Origin: Mansonella perstans
Lineage: Eukaryota; Nematoda; Chromadorea; Rhabditida; Onchocercidae
Length of the DNA: 64,000 bases
Direction: 5' to 3'
NCBI GenBank assembly: GCA_037074765.1
Contig: JBAMDO010000256.1
Span: 1-64,000 of the forward strand
A program made the translations under genes and the position numbers. The notes under the pieces were generated by a model, which searched no databases, was not told the DNA's origin, and saw nothing but the letters and a program-made list of their open reading frames with translations. Below, in pieces: positions 52,412 to 64,000 of this stretch (its first letter is position 1; every line of letters begins with the position of its first letter).

Positions 52412-54099
52412 TCAGAAACTGTACACAATTTTCACAACGGAACCTTGCGTTAATAAAACAGAGTAAAACACCAAAGCGTAAAAAGCACTTGCCGTTGCAA
52501 TTGTTGGTTCATCATCACTTAATGGTGAAGAGTCAGCGCCTTGGGTAGCACTTTTAATTGGTAGATATAGCTTGAATTCAGCGGGAAGCTCATCTTCTGA
52601 ATACAACCGATCAGCAAAGTAAATTCGTCGAATCCGGCAATTCGCGTGTATCTAAATCAAGACTACGAAAATTATGTAAATGAAATAAAATAAAATACAT
52701 TACCATTCAATAAGAATGCTCAGTGCAAGCATAGAAATTGTTCAATTCACATTTCATATAAAATTAAACAACTTATTATAAGCGATGATGACTGATAAAC
52801 ATTTGTGAACCTGTATGCGAAGAGTTTCGACATAAGCTGTGCCATATGCACGTTTGGTAAAATCAGCCAAATTGAACTGAATCTGATTCCATCCTTCATC
52901 CAACCGCATAGGCATTGTACAAATGAATGGTTTGACACGAGTATTTGACTGGAAATTAGAAGCTCGGAAACGTCGCTTCACACCTTTATCATCAAGTACC
53001 TGTAAAATCATGCATTTGAAGGTATTATTTGACTTGATGATGATGATGATGATGACATAGATGCGAAGAATTTTTTTTTGCATTAGAAGATTTATAGAAA
53101 AGAAAATATTAATAGATACCATAAAATGTAAATAAAGTCAACAAAAACTAATGGATAAAATCAGTTAGTGTTTGAAACCGTTTTATAACACTTAAAAACA
53201 GACGTTTTTCACCGTGAAAACAATAAGAGGAAATCCTCCCATATTTGCTTAATTGCATTCAGTTTTTTTTTTTATTTTGCCAGCAGTTCAGCTGATAAAT
53301 AGTGCTAGAAATAGCCAGTTTCGTCAACAATAAATAACAATTCAATTGAAATTTCTTTCAATAAAAGAAGTTACAATATGTTTAGAAATAAAATAAAATT
53401 ATTTTCACCTATACATAAATTACATTGCAATACATAAATTACAAACCTGTACTTCGAATGTGAAATATTTTCTCATATTTTTAACAATCATCACCAAAAA
53501 TGGTAATTTAATTCCCAACGTCTTCTTTGGATCCAATGGACACGAAATATATGTAGTGCTAAAATTTTTATTAAATTTATCCGGAAATAATGTTTAGTAT
53601 AAGAATATTCAGAAATTTATAATGTTTCTTCGTCCATATAAAGTAAAGGTTGACAAATCCACAATTTCCAATTACTCCCAATTCAATACTATCTTACATC
53701 ATTCTATAAACATCAAATACTGTAGTCCATCACTGAAAACAACATTAAGCAGTTCGTAAACTGCAAAGAAAAAAAAACACCATCAATCGTAAGTTTCTCA
53801 CCTTACATTCGTGCCCAATATTTCGATTATTAATGATTGTATATCTTGATCGTTAATTCGTTTTATATGCCCATTTCGAACCTGAAAATGACTGAAGTAT
53901 GCAGTGAAACTGGTAATTTTTAATTTAATTTAATTTGAACTTAATCTCTGAAAACATCACTGTTTGCCTTATGATATTAGTTTTTCAAAATTTTGAAAAT
54001 TGTAAATAAATTAACCTTTTTATCCCAAATTTGTAACGGTTTACTTCCAATACTGTACAGCACAGACAGTAATCCACTTTGGAATGTATTATGAAACAT
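52412..54099 (-). CDS. CFAP20: CFAP20/BUG22 ciliary protein, C-terminally extended
   Basis: A small, highly conserved protein of ciliary and centriolar microtubules, an inner-junction component that binds between A and B tubules. Exons on the minus strand: 54099-54016, 53881-53802, 53558-53447, 52999-52811 and 52651-52412, about 234 residues. Conserved text is nearly unchanged from animals in general: [60 protein letters not shown], and [17 protein letters not shown]. The family usually ends shortly after that point, near 193 residues; here the last exon continues for about 40 residues, first serine/aspartate rich and then hydrophobic. A GC-type donor (ACG|GCAAGT at about 52490) could remove most of it, but no following exon is seen. 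A TTTTCAG acceptor lies seven bases before the ATG. Confidence 0.95.
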
Positions 54100-54106
54100 T
54101 TGCACT

Positions 54107-55721
54107 GAAAATACGTAATTGACTATTTCAAATTTAAAATTCAAATTTCAACTGGATGAGAAAATAGGATATAAATTTAAAATCCTCTTATAAGTATTTA
54201 AAATTCAAATTTCAACTAAAAGAGAGAATAGGATATAAATTTAAAATTCAAATTCTAATTAGAAAAGGCAATAGAATACAAATTTAAAATTTAAATTTCA
54301 AATAGAAGAGTTGAAATAAGACATACAATCCCGCACAACAAACACCAGCTATTTTTATTGCCAGTGCAATTTTACTCTTACAATTTTGTCTCATATGATC
54401 ATCATTCGAAGTATGCAACTACAATGCAACATTTTGAGCCATATAGGTTATTTTGATAAAAATTAATGAGGAGTGAGAGAGAAGTTGAGAGTGATATTTG
54501 AATATGTTTGAAATATCTGAAACAGAGATTGAGAGTGAAGAAAATTGTATAATGTTAAAAGAGAATGCTAGAGAAAGGTTGGAATTTTTGTAAGGAAGCA
54601 GATTGAGGAGTGATAATGATAAGAGATTAGCAAATGAGCAGATTGAGGAGTGATAATGATAAGAGATTAGCAAATGAGTAGATTGAGGGGTGATAATGAT
54701 AAGAGATTAGCAAATGAGTTATGTAGAAGTACAGTTCAAGATATGATAAGGATTTGAGAGTGATATTGATAGATTATGATTTTCTAATTATGGAAAAGAT
54801 TGCTAGACGATAAATGTATGTTTTATTATTGTAATAATTATATGCAATGCTTTTATGTCTGATAAATATAAATTAAATAGTAATTTGTAAATATTTTCGG
54901 CTTAACTATTCCCTTTGGAATATTTGCATACTTTGTCATAATTAAATATAATCAGTGATCGATAACTGGACAGTAATGATTATTTTGTAGTTTATAAATT
55001 TGCAATAATGTTTATTTCGTACGAAGTGAGCATAATGAGAAATTATTGATCAATTATTGACTGATCACTGATCATTTTCCCGCGATTTTCTTTTTCTCGA
55101 AACTAAATTAAATTCATTTGATTCTTCTGAACATCTACATATGCATATTATTATATATGTTCACTTTACTTTATTTTCTTTGATTTTCTAATGAATTCTT
55201 TCTAAGCAAACTTTTGCAAAATTATGATAATTTTATAGTTTCTTCTAATGAAATATTTTTGATAAAATGATATTACTAAAGAAAGGTTTTTACAAGTGAA
55301 CGATAGGATTATGAAGCCTGATTAATCTCTGAATTTTTCAAAATTATCAAAAATAATGATAAGCCTGTTTGAGATTTACATTCATCTTGTTGTCAATGCA
55401 TATTGTTGCGCTTAAAAGGATAACATGTATGTCAAAAAATGATAGAACGAAATTACTGTAACCAAAAACTTTTTCAGCTACAACCAGTAGATACATTTGA
55501 AATACATGCTCAACAACCATCCAAATCGTGGTATGTATCTATCTATGCTTATATCTACATATATTTATTGTCGTATACATTATTCATAGAATCTTTTTGG
55601 TTTCTGATTTTGATTTTGATTTTCGATTTTGATGTATGATTTGTATATAAGTTCATATGCTTATTTATGTATTATTGCCATTTTTTTTTCCTCCTTTCAG
55701 AATTATTTGCTGTTATATAGG
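54107..55721. other. Divergent intergenic region CFAP20/ashwin-like gene
   Basis: No supported exon, except that an upstream leader exon of the ashwin-like gene could lie near 55439-55530. It contains a degenerate AATTTAAAATTCAAATTTC repeat (about 54120-54310) and a clean 40-bp tandem repeat at 54601-54720. Confidence 0.45.
54601..54720. repeat. 40-bp tandem repeat, three copies
   Basis: Three 40-base units start at 54601, 54641 and 54681, each GATTGAGGAGTGATAATGAT or a one-base variant followed by AAGAGATTAGCAAATGAG. The very low divergence suggests recent expansion. Confidence 0.93.
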
Positions 55722-57165
55722 ATGCGAAATGATAAGGATGATGTTGTACCGTCAACTTCGACATGTTTATTTCCGGATTTATTGACACGTGAAGAAATTC
55801 TGGCAATTTTATGGTATAAATTCAGAAAAATAGGTGTCAATAATAACAAGATAGTTAAACTTACAGATGATGAATTGCTGAAACAGTTCAAGAAATTTGT
55901 AATGCCAAAACCACAACGAAAGGTTTTTTTTTTCTTTTTTTTTTATCCTTTCTTATAATTAATCCTTTTAATTTTGCATTTCATTTATCTTTTGCAATCA
56001 TTTCTTAGTGATCATAACAAAGATTAAATCATACTCGTTGGCTATAAAGCCAAAGATATTATCGTCGCTTATTAATTAATTAATATTTCGTAGTTCAAAT
56101 TATCAATAATGTTGAACAGTATGGTCAAAATATTGAATTCTATCAATTGATAATATATATAGTATATAGTAGTAGTTGTTGTAATAATAGTATGTTCCAT
56201 TCCTATAAAGTATTCATGGTAAGTAAGCTAGGGATATTATAATTTGAACTACAAAGTGTTATTTAGCTAATATACATTTGTCGTATATTAGCTACTAATA
56301 CTTTATTGTACAAATTATTAACAATGTTAAATATTATCAGCAAAATATTGTTTAAAATTTTTTTTTCTATATTTATATTTATGCGTAGTTATTTTGAACG
56401 CTAAATTAGCAACTATGGGAATCATCGAGAGTTTATTAATTTAAAATTTAAGTTTGTTTATGTGAATTTATGATTTTTTAAAAAATTTTCCGAAAGTTGT
56501 GCTTTTTACTTCGTGTTTATTTTAAAATCTTTCATTTCATAATAATGAAATGATTAATAATTTTTCACATTTTCACCATGATAAAACAAAAGTTTTTTCA
56601 GGTATATATTTCCTATAATTCCCTGAATAAACTGGAAAATGTTACGGATTCGGATAATTCAGGGAAAGTATCACTGAATAAATTGAAGGTTCGATTTTAT
56701 TTTTTTTTATTAAACAGGATTGCTGAGGAAGCAGGCTAATAAATACACTAATAAGTTCAATTATAATTGCATCTTGCACTTATTTCATCTGTCAAATGGT
56801 TTGAAATAAAATTATCTTTTACTAAAATTGACTTTTTTATTGAATTTCTAGATCTCTTGTTATATTTAATAAAATTTGCAAGTTTAAAAGCTAATTGTTT
56901 TTTCTTTGCTTTCAATTCAATTTAAATATGCTTTCCAGACTGATGCAAAACTTTCAGTTGTTTTCATCACATGCACCTTTTTTTTCTGTTGTTTCAGATT
57001 TCGAGGTCAACGTGTAGTAGTAAAGTTAATTCAGTTAATGGACGGTTTATTACTGCTTATGGAAAACGACGTAGCATTAGCAGCAGCAGCAGCGGTAGCA
57101 GCAGTATAGAGCATTCCACTGCTGCGAAATGTGTTCGAAAGCATTCTCCCATACGATTTCCATAA
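55722..57165 (+). CDS. Ashwin-like small basic protein
   Basis: About 151 residues from exons 55722-55922, 56602-56688 and 56998-57165. The first exon has LFPDLLTREEILAIL, then LTDDELLKQFKKFVMPKPQR. This matches the layout of the ashwin family (a leucine-rich HPELLS-type helix followed by LTxLYxxxxxPLPQR). Ashwin is a vertebrate-named subunit of the RTCB tRNA ligase complex. The tail is rich in serine and arginine (KRRSISSSSSGSSSI) and ends KHSPIRFP. The ATG follows a TTTCAG acceptor by 21 bases. The 29-codon middle exon is the least certain, and an 18-base mini-exon near 56940 is possible. The family assignment rests on one motif and length, so treat it as a hypothesis. Confidence 0.6.
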
Positions 57166-59571
57166 TTTAGAAATAATATGGAAAACAGCATATTCGATTA
57201 TATGAGAAAAAAAAATGATTTATTTTTTTCTAAAGATTTTTTCTTACAGAAACTGCGCAATTGAAATATTTTCATGTCATATTATATTTGTGCTATATAT
57301 TTGAAATTTCTTATATTTTGTTCATATTCAATAAGCAATTGATAGAATTCTTGATATTAATTATCATTTGAAGATGGATGAGATTATTCATGATACCGAA
57401 CTTCATTTCAGAATTGCAATGGATTATAGTTTTAAGTTGTTTGAATTAGTGATAACTAAAATCTTCTTGTATCGGAAGAGTTGCAATTTTTTTCTCTTCC
57501 TCTCTTCTCTCTCTCTCTCTCTCTGTGTGTTTGTACTACAATATATTACTCAAAGTTAGAACTTTCGAATTTTTTACTATTTTGTTATAAATCAGAAATT
57601 TTTACAAACAATTAACTTTTTTGAATTCAATATGAATAATTTTTTTTTTTCGACGAATTGTTTTATTAGAATTACAGCTTTCTTTTTTCCATGGTCCTTT
57701 ATTCATAACTTGTTTTTCAGTTCTTCAGTAATTTCGATTTTGTTCACTTTTAATCAAAATTGAAATAGTATAGTACAATATCATTGCTGCGAAGTGAAAT
57801 AGTTAAATCTATTTATATGACTGATAAGATCAGTTAATAGCTCTGTTATTATGATTATTTTAAAAAATGAGCACATTGTTTCTTTCTTTTTTCTCTGTGA
57901 GATATCAAAATGTTAAGTTTCATATATTGTAATCTTCCCTGCATAGCTGTTCACAAAGTTTTAACTTTCTTTTTTTCTCTGCAAGATATCAAAATGTTGA
58001 CTTTCATACATTGTAATTTTCTTTGTGCAGTTATTCACAAAGTTTCAACTTTCTTTTTTTGATATTTTATGAACTCTTATTTTCTTTTGTTGCATCACTC
58101 TATTATCATTTTGTTTTTTAATTATTTTCTTTTCATTTTTTTTATTGTTTTAATTTTTATTACTGGATTTATAATCCACAATCTTTTAATGAATTAAAAG
58201 CTATTATGGTAAATTTAAATTTAATACTATCATTTTTTCAGTTTCTCTATTTTTAAGGAAACCAAAGTAATGAGGAGAAAATTTCTTTTATTCTTTACTG
58301 TCATCTACTGTATTCTAATTTACTGATTGTCTTTTTGTAGCTTTTGTGTGCATTTTATTTATACTTTGCTATTAATTATCGTAATGTGGTTTTTACGTGT
58401 ACGTATGTTATTGAAAATAAAATTCCAATTATACGTCCACTCTAAGATTTACTATAAATGGTTATGAATTTTTTTTTTTTTGTAAAATATAATTATCATA
58501 AATTTGTACGTACCAGTAAGAGAAATTTTAAGCCAAGTACAAATTATCTGGCTTTACTCTAATTAGAAATTTTAAGCCAGTACAAGTTATTTGGCCTCAC
58601 GCCAGTCATTATCACATTATATACTGGAATTTTCGATATAACTTATTGTTGAAATTTAATAATTTGATTTGAAAGAATTGAGGTAAATTTTATCTCTGGA
58701 AATATTTTTCTTATTTTTTTTTGGAATTTTTATTTTTAGGAATTTTAATTTAACTGGTTTTACGTAAGATAAATAATTTCTCGGTACTCAATCAATTATC
58801 ACAGTTACGATAACTAATTGTTAGACTGGGATTACGAAAAAAAAATATTTCTATTCAAAAAACCAAATAAAATATAATCAGGTGATAAATATAATGATAT
58901 ACAGATGACAAAAAAAAAAGATATATTAGCATATTAGCAAATCCCGTAATTAGTTTAGTGAATTTAACAAGTAAGCGAATTATTCAAAACAATAATGCCG
59001 GACAATAATATATATATGGGTGATAAACTAAATAGATAGTAATACATATATATGTATATATAGAGGATAAATTAAATAATATAGGCATTTCATTATCAAA
59101 TATGTCAAATGACATCATTTCTTAAAATGCCTTAGGATCAAAATAATAGCAAATAAGCTTAAGCCTGAATTTAAGCTCAGTGAGGTATGTTTTCATGTGA
59201 AAGATTATTTAGAAGATATTACGAGGAATAAAATAATAATTGATTGCTAAAATTTGAAGAAAGAAAAATATTTTTTAATTCATTTTAAAATTCTCAATCA
59301 TTTAAGGATCATTGACTAAAAAAAACTTTACTTATTAACAAAATTATTCCTGAACGAACGAATATATTAATGTAAGTTGATGTTAAGCTTAAATTACATT
59401 TATTAATTGAAAGATTATAAAATGGAATTATTCAAACGTGTAAATAATCAACAAACAGTTATTCTATAACGCTTATAATTATTGTTATTTTTTCGTAGCA
59501 ATAATTACAAGAAAAAAAGCCACTTGATGGTAATTCTTAACTTCTTTTAATTAATCAAGTGATTTTTTCTT
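57166..59571. other. AT-rich intergenic region
   Basis: No coding exon could be supported. It contains a (TC)n(TG)n run (about 57503-57530), an approximately 82-bp tandem duplication (57884-58046), a smaller duplication around 58515-58600 (TTTTAAGCCA-GTACAA), and TATATA-type microsatellites (about 59008-59065). The frame at 57368-57559 ends in the TC repeat and lacks splice support. Confidence 0.5.
57884..58046. repeat. About 82-bp tandem duplication
   Basis: Two diverged copies, each beginning CTTTCTTTTTTCTCTG and containing AGATATCAAAATGTT, CATTGTAAT-like and TTCACAAAGTTT strings. The second copy starts near 57966. Confidence 0.85.
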
Positions 59572-62500
59572 TTACAAGAAACAATCACCATCCATGAAAT
59601 GTGTATTGCCAATTGTAATGGAATCATATTGTACATTTTTTGTCATCTTCTTCATCCACATTTTCTGAAGTGCATGACGATATGGTCGTAATAAGAATAA
59701 ATTAATTAATGCATTCGAAAGTGGATGAATGCCAATAATTGCTTCACCAATAGTAAACCATATCATGTCAATATCGATCGAAAACATTAAAAATACATCT
59801 GAAATGTACATTATTAATTAATCTAATTAAAAAGGTGAAACCAAGTAATATTTGTTTGTTTGTTTAAACATTTTTGAAAACTATTATCAACCATTTATTA
59901 TCAATTACTGATAATTATCAATCATAATTAAACAACTAGCTTTTGCAAACTTTCATAATTACTTGTTTTTGAATATAACTTTTATACAGATTTAATTAGA
60001 TGTTGCACAAAATTTATGCAACAGTACTTTTGATAAAAAATTAATTTTCTTAGGTGATATTTTTAAATCACTTAATTATTTGCGCTTTAGTTATATGATT
60101 TCTAGATTCTGATTTTGAAAATGATTTGTTCATTTAGGATGCGATAGATTTAAAGATTTTACCGTACGATTTTAGCACATGATTAAACGGTTAACCAATT
60201 TCAATATTATATATTTAATTCATCATATAATTTAAGAGCTTTGTGTGTCTATATATATTAATTAATTAAGGGCTTGAAATACAGTTTGTTTTTATTTATT
60301 AAATATTTAAATATTTCTTATCTACGATATAATTAATATACACACACATACACACACACAGCGCGCATACATGTGAACAAATAATAATATGTTTAATTTA
60401 TTTTTACTATTCTAGTAAAAAAAAAATATTTGTTTTTTTAGTAAAAATAAAATATTTGTTTTTTTTAGTAGAAATAAAATATTTGTTTTTTTTAGTAAAA
60501 ATAAAATATTTGCTAATTAGCGGCCCAATAATTAATAATTCAAAAAGCAATGATTACAGAAAATTTCATGTGAAATAAATGTAGACTGTTTAGCAATAAT
60601 TTGTGTGCATTCTTTTTTGTCAATCTAAAAATCTACTAGTAAATTTTTATTAAAAAATTGGTCTTAAAAAAATGATTGAATCGAAAAAGAACAAACTTGC
60701 AATATAATATGGTGTGGCTAATACTAGTGGCATAAATGCTTGTAAAATATAAATGTAAACAATTGCTTTTTGCTGTTGTAATTGTCTTGGATTCAAACTT
60801 CGTCCACTTTGCTTCATGGCTGTTTTGGATTGCCTTCTAACGATTGATGAAAGCACCAATAGATTGCAAATGAATGAGAAAATGAAAAATGATGGCGATA
60901 ACACAAAGAATACAAACTGAAATTAATTAATCGATTAATTATTTAATTTATTGTTTTGAAGCAATATATACTGAATCTGTTTACTATTTGCTTAGCTTAG
61001 AAAAAAAGAAATGCAATTTAAAAAAAAAAAAATCAAACATTTAATCATATCAATCCTTTTACGTGAAATATTGTAAGAATCGTAAATGAACAAATTAAAT
61101 CATTAGCAATTTATAATGGACACTAATTAAACATTAGCTAACTAATTGCCCGGTTTATCAAGGTAATAAGTTATAGATTGCTGTTGATCTTGTACAAATT
61201 AGTTATTTAATTAATTAATAGGACAATACACACATGGTTTTGAATTATTCGAATGAAGTTTTTCATTAATAATCCTTCAGTGGAAGAGTGCAAAACTTAT
61301 CAGAATGAACTTACCATTGATCACATTAGAAATGATATATTTAGTAAAGAATCATTCATTTCATTCTAGTTAATTGATTAATTAGTCAGAATATCGTAAA
61401 TAATTGTTACTTGAAATATTCCTTTAATCAATTGATTCCCAATCATTTATTCATTCATTCATTCATTCACTCATTTATCGTAAAATTATTTAGCATCGTA
61501 TTTTTGAAAGCAAGGGGAACTCAGCGGCAAATACAATATCAATTAACGCCCACTCTAATTATTATATTTCAATATCGCTTAACGTCATTCTAATTAACAT
61601 ATTTGAAAGCATTTCAAATCAATAAAAGCTTGTTTGTAAAATATATTAGCCTCCTATTAATTAATTTTTCGTCAAATTTTAATGCAAATTTTTCATAACA
61701 ATTAAGAATAAAAATGACATTTGTATTTTGAAACATTTCCAATTATCATTCTGGGTCTTCCAGAAAATCCAGAATAAAATTTGGTAAATTTTATATAATT
61801 GAAAGTCCACATTTTCTTATATTGTGCAGTTCTTATTATTCCAGAATATTCTGGAATGAAGTGAGAAAAAAATAACAAAAGCTTAAAAAAAAATTTTAAT
61901 TAATTTGCAAGAATTTTCTATCCCAATCATCTGGTTGTTTTTAAAAAACTTTGTTTATCATCTCAATTTCGACCAAAATTATAATTTAACTCTTTCATAA
62001 ACAATTCTTAAAAATTATTTTATAGAAATTTTTGAAAAATTGCAGTAATTAAATTTATTTATTCTACAGTAATTTTTGAGAAATTTCAAGTTTCTTCTTT
62101 AACAATAATAGTTGCATATTCAAGCTTTAGAAATATATATTTTGATGTGTTTAAGTTATCATCGGTAACTGATAGAAAAAATACTTACATTGTGAATAAT
62201 TTTTTTTTTTGTTCCTTAACAATTTTTTAACTTTGAAATAATTAAAATATTTGCAAGCTATGAATTCAGCAAAAAAGTAAAAAGAATCTACTAGAATGAC
62301 CATTTGCTGCTCAATAGTTCTTGCGCATTTAAGAATGAAATGGAAGAGAGGATATTTCTATGATCTCGAATGTATGAGAATGTTGCAATGTTCAATGGTG
62401 GTATTCACATTGGTAGTATTCGTTCGTTTTTGGGTCCACTAATAAATTGTAATTTAATTTTGATCATTTTTGAATTGTTACAAATTTAAAAAATAAAAAA

Positions 62501-63056
62501 AAGGAGTGAAACTTACAACATTGGTATAGGGTGACATTCGTATATATTTAAATATGAAATCATAGAGGAGCACATCCTGAAGGCAAAGATCGTAGATTGC
62601 AACAAGCATTGGGATTGCAAAACATGTAAGAATTACTATTGTTAATGTTCTAATGGTTAAGTCACAATTATGGCAAACTAATAACCATTGATCAATGGCC
62701 AGTACCGGAAATAGGAAATAGGTGACGTATGTTGTATTGTAAACAACTGTACGCAAGAAGCTACACAGAAATAGGCTTAGTTTAATGTTACCAAATAGCA
62801 TGATTAAATAGACTGAATTTAGCATTAAATATCCAAAAAGTCCATATAAATTGGCAATTGTCATGCCTAAGGTTGGATATTTGACACGCGCCGAAATAAG
62901 GCCTTTTTTTAGGCCCATATATGCTAATAGAATGTTTGGTGGTACAGCTAAGCAATATAGTGTAATATAAATGATTGAATTAGGCAAATATGATTCCAAT
63001 ACAGGCACTTGATCATTTACACCTGATACATTCTTTACCTCTTTGTAAAATGACAT
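59572..63056 (-). CDS. Nematode serpentine (7TM) receptor
   Basis: About 328 residues from three exons on the minus strand: 63056-62517, 60916-60697 and 59798-59572, with large introns. Seven hydrophobic segments can be read. Exon 1 has four (around YITLYCLAVPPNILLAYMGL, TLGMTIANLYGLFGYLML, YVTYFLFPVLAIDQWLL, LTIVILTCFAIPMLVAIYDL). Exon 2 has TM5 and TM6 with a basic third loop (RRQSKTAMKQSGRS). Exon 3 has TM7 ending NALINLFLLRPYR, a typical nematode chemoreceptor end. The N-terminal tail has an N-glycosylation site (NVS). An acceptor (TTTCAG) lies one base before the ATG. It is probably a chemosensory or orphan peptide receptor in sensory neurons; the exact class (srd, srh, str or other) and the ligand cannot be told. 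Confidence 0.85.
60412..60514. repeat. TAGTAAAAATAAAATATTTG repeat in receptor intron 2
   Basis: Four copies of a roughly 27-30-base unit (TAGTAAAAATAAAATATTTG plus a T run) in the second intron of the receptor gene. A CA microsatellite lies just left of it at about 60341-60361. Confidence 0.85.
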
Positions 63057-64000
63057 CCTGAAATTTAATATTATCCAATAAACAGTTCATTAGTGATGCA
63101 AATAAGCTTAGTTGGGAAAATAGCTTGTGTTTCGACACTGACGACACATTTATAATAGCAACGAAATAAAGAAACGAAAAAAGAAAACTTGCTATAAGCA
63201 AATAATTTGATTCAAAATTAATTCAGCGAATAGCAAGGAAATGAGCGAACAAATAGAAACGATGTAAATAATGCTATAACTTAAATATAATTGAGTTGAA
63301 GTTTAGGTATATCCATAATTTGCAATTCTGATTTAAAGCAATACTGATTTAAAACGACACTGAATGATCAATGAGGGAGTTTTTGCAAACACAACATAAC
63401 AATTCTAAATAATATCTTGTAAGTTTTGTTAAAAATACTAATTTTTGTCAACAAATACTAATTGTAATTCAAACCTTTGTTTTCTAAATTATTTACATTT
63501 TTCATTATAATGATGAATTGTTGTTTGTGAAGTTTTAATTAAATGCAATTATTCGAAATTGTAGTTCTTAACCCACCACATTTTGCTGCTGAAATAAATT
63601 AAATGTGATTCATTACATTCGTCATTTTAAGAAGTTTTTTCAAATGTTTAAAAAGTATCGCTCGCAAGCTACCCTTGTCTTAACTTAAATATAAATGTTA
63701 TAACTCAAATGTAACTGAATATTTGAGAAAAAATTTAAGTTTAGGTATGTTTATAATTTGCAATTCTGATTTGAAGCAGTACTGAATGGTCAATGAGGGA
63801 GCTTGCAAATAACGGAACATGATAATTTTAAATAATATCTCGTAAGTTTTGTTAAAATACTAATTGTCAACAAATACTAATTTTAATTAAAGTCTTTGCT
63901 TTTTAAAATTATTTGCATTTTTTTTTGAAAATAAATTCATTTGCAACTTTTGACTAATTGTTGAATTCTAATTAACTTTTTAATTTTGTTTAATTGATAA
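63057..64000. other. Upstream DNA of receptor gene with a direct repeat
   Basis: Probably the promoter side of the 7TM gene. No coding exon seen. Most of it is taken up by two diverged copies of an approximately 220-base sequence. Confidence 0.5.
63274..63925. repeat. Two direct copies of a roughly 220-bp sequence
   Basis: The copies span about 63274-63505 and 63698-63925. Both contain ATAATTTGCAATTCTGATTT, GTCAATGAGGGAG or its variant, AAATAATATCT-GTAAGTTTT and TGTCAACAAATACTAATT in the same order. Small indels separate them, including an extra GATTTAAAACGACACT in the first copy. Confidence 0.88.

Noticed and set aside
1..64000. CRISPR arrays, tRNA, rRNA, phage or bacterial operons
   Set aside because: No regularly spaced palindromic repeats, no tRNA cloverleaf signatures or rRNA blocks that I could see, and the gene structure is eukaryotic throughout.

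Overview
The window looks like nuclear DNA of a filarial-type nematode. It is very AT-rich and has no bacterial operons. Its genes are split into many small exons by introns that almost all start GT and end AG. Several start codons lie a few bases behind an intron-like acceptor (TTTCAG-type), as expected where a spliced leader is trans-spliced on. A decayed piece of a bacterial, Wolbachia-like polyprenyl synthase lies just downstream of a nuclear gene, which fits the Onchocercidae. The species cannot be fixed from sequence alone.

Layout, left to right. 1-3.3 kb is AT-rich DNA with a degenerate repeat block and one orphan plus-strand exon. 3.29-3.72 kb is the ispB-like remnant. 3.85-7.09 kb (minus) is the iron-sulfur subunit of succinate dehydrogenase. 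7.7-8.4 kb (minus) is a decayed RTE-type retrotransposon. 9.42-12.04 kb (plus) is an unrecognised protein with a Tudor-like segment and a cysteine-rich C-terminus. 12.6-15.9 kb (minus) is an ACBP plus enoyl-CoA isomerase protein (ECI2 type). 18.1-24.15 kb (minus) is a REC8-type meiotic kleisin. 27.0-39.1 kb (plus) is HEATR1/UTP10. 42.35-44.65 kb (plus) is pyridoxamine-phosphate oxidase. 46.0-51.9 kb (minus) is DIS3, and directly upstream on the same strand, 52.4-54.1 kb, is CFAP20. 55.7-57.2 kb (plus) is a short ashwin-like protein. 59.6-63.06 kb (minus) is a seven-transmembrane receptor.

Most genes are housekeeping: mitochondrial respiration and fatty-acid breakdown (SDHB, ECI2), vitamin B6 salvage (PNPO), RNA processing (HEATR1 for rRNA, DIS3 for the exosome, the ashwin-like protein possibly for tRNA ligation) and meiosis (REC8). 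CFAP20 and DIS3 are close and head to tail, and could be an operon-like pair. I worked out exon models by hand by matching reading phase across GT-AG boundaries; for each model the summed coding length is a whole number of codons.

I did not find a clear, entirely new system. The best leads are the Wolbachia-derived fragment beside sdhb, a 76-bp-arm inverted repeat at 40.66-41.10 kb, a DIS3 intron without an AG at the position the conserved reading frame calls for, a possible 48-bp cassette exon in SDHB, and the unrecognised Tudor-like protein with an internal repeat.
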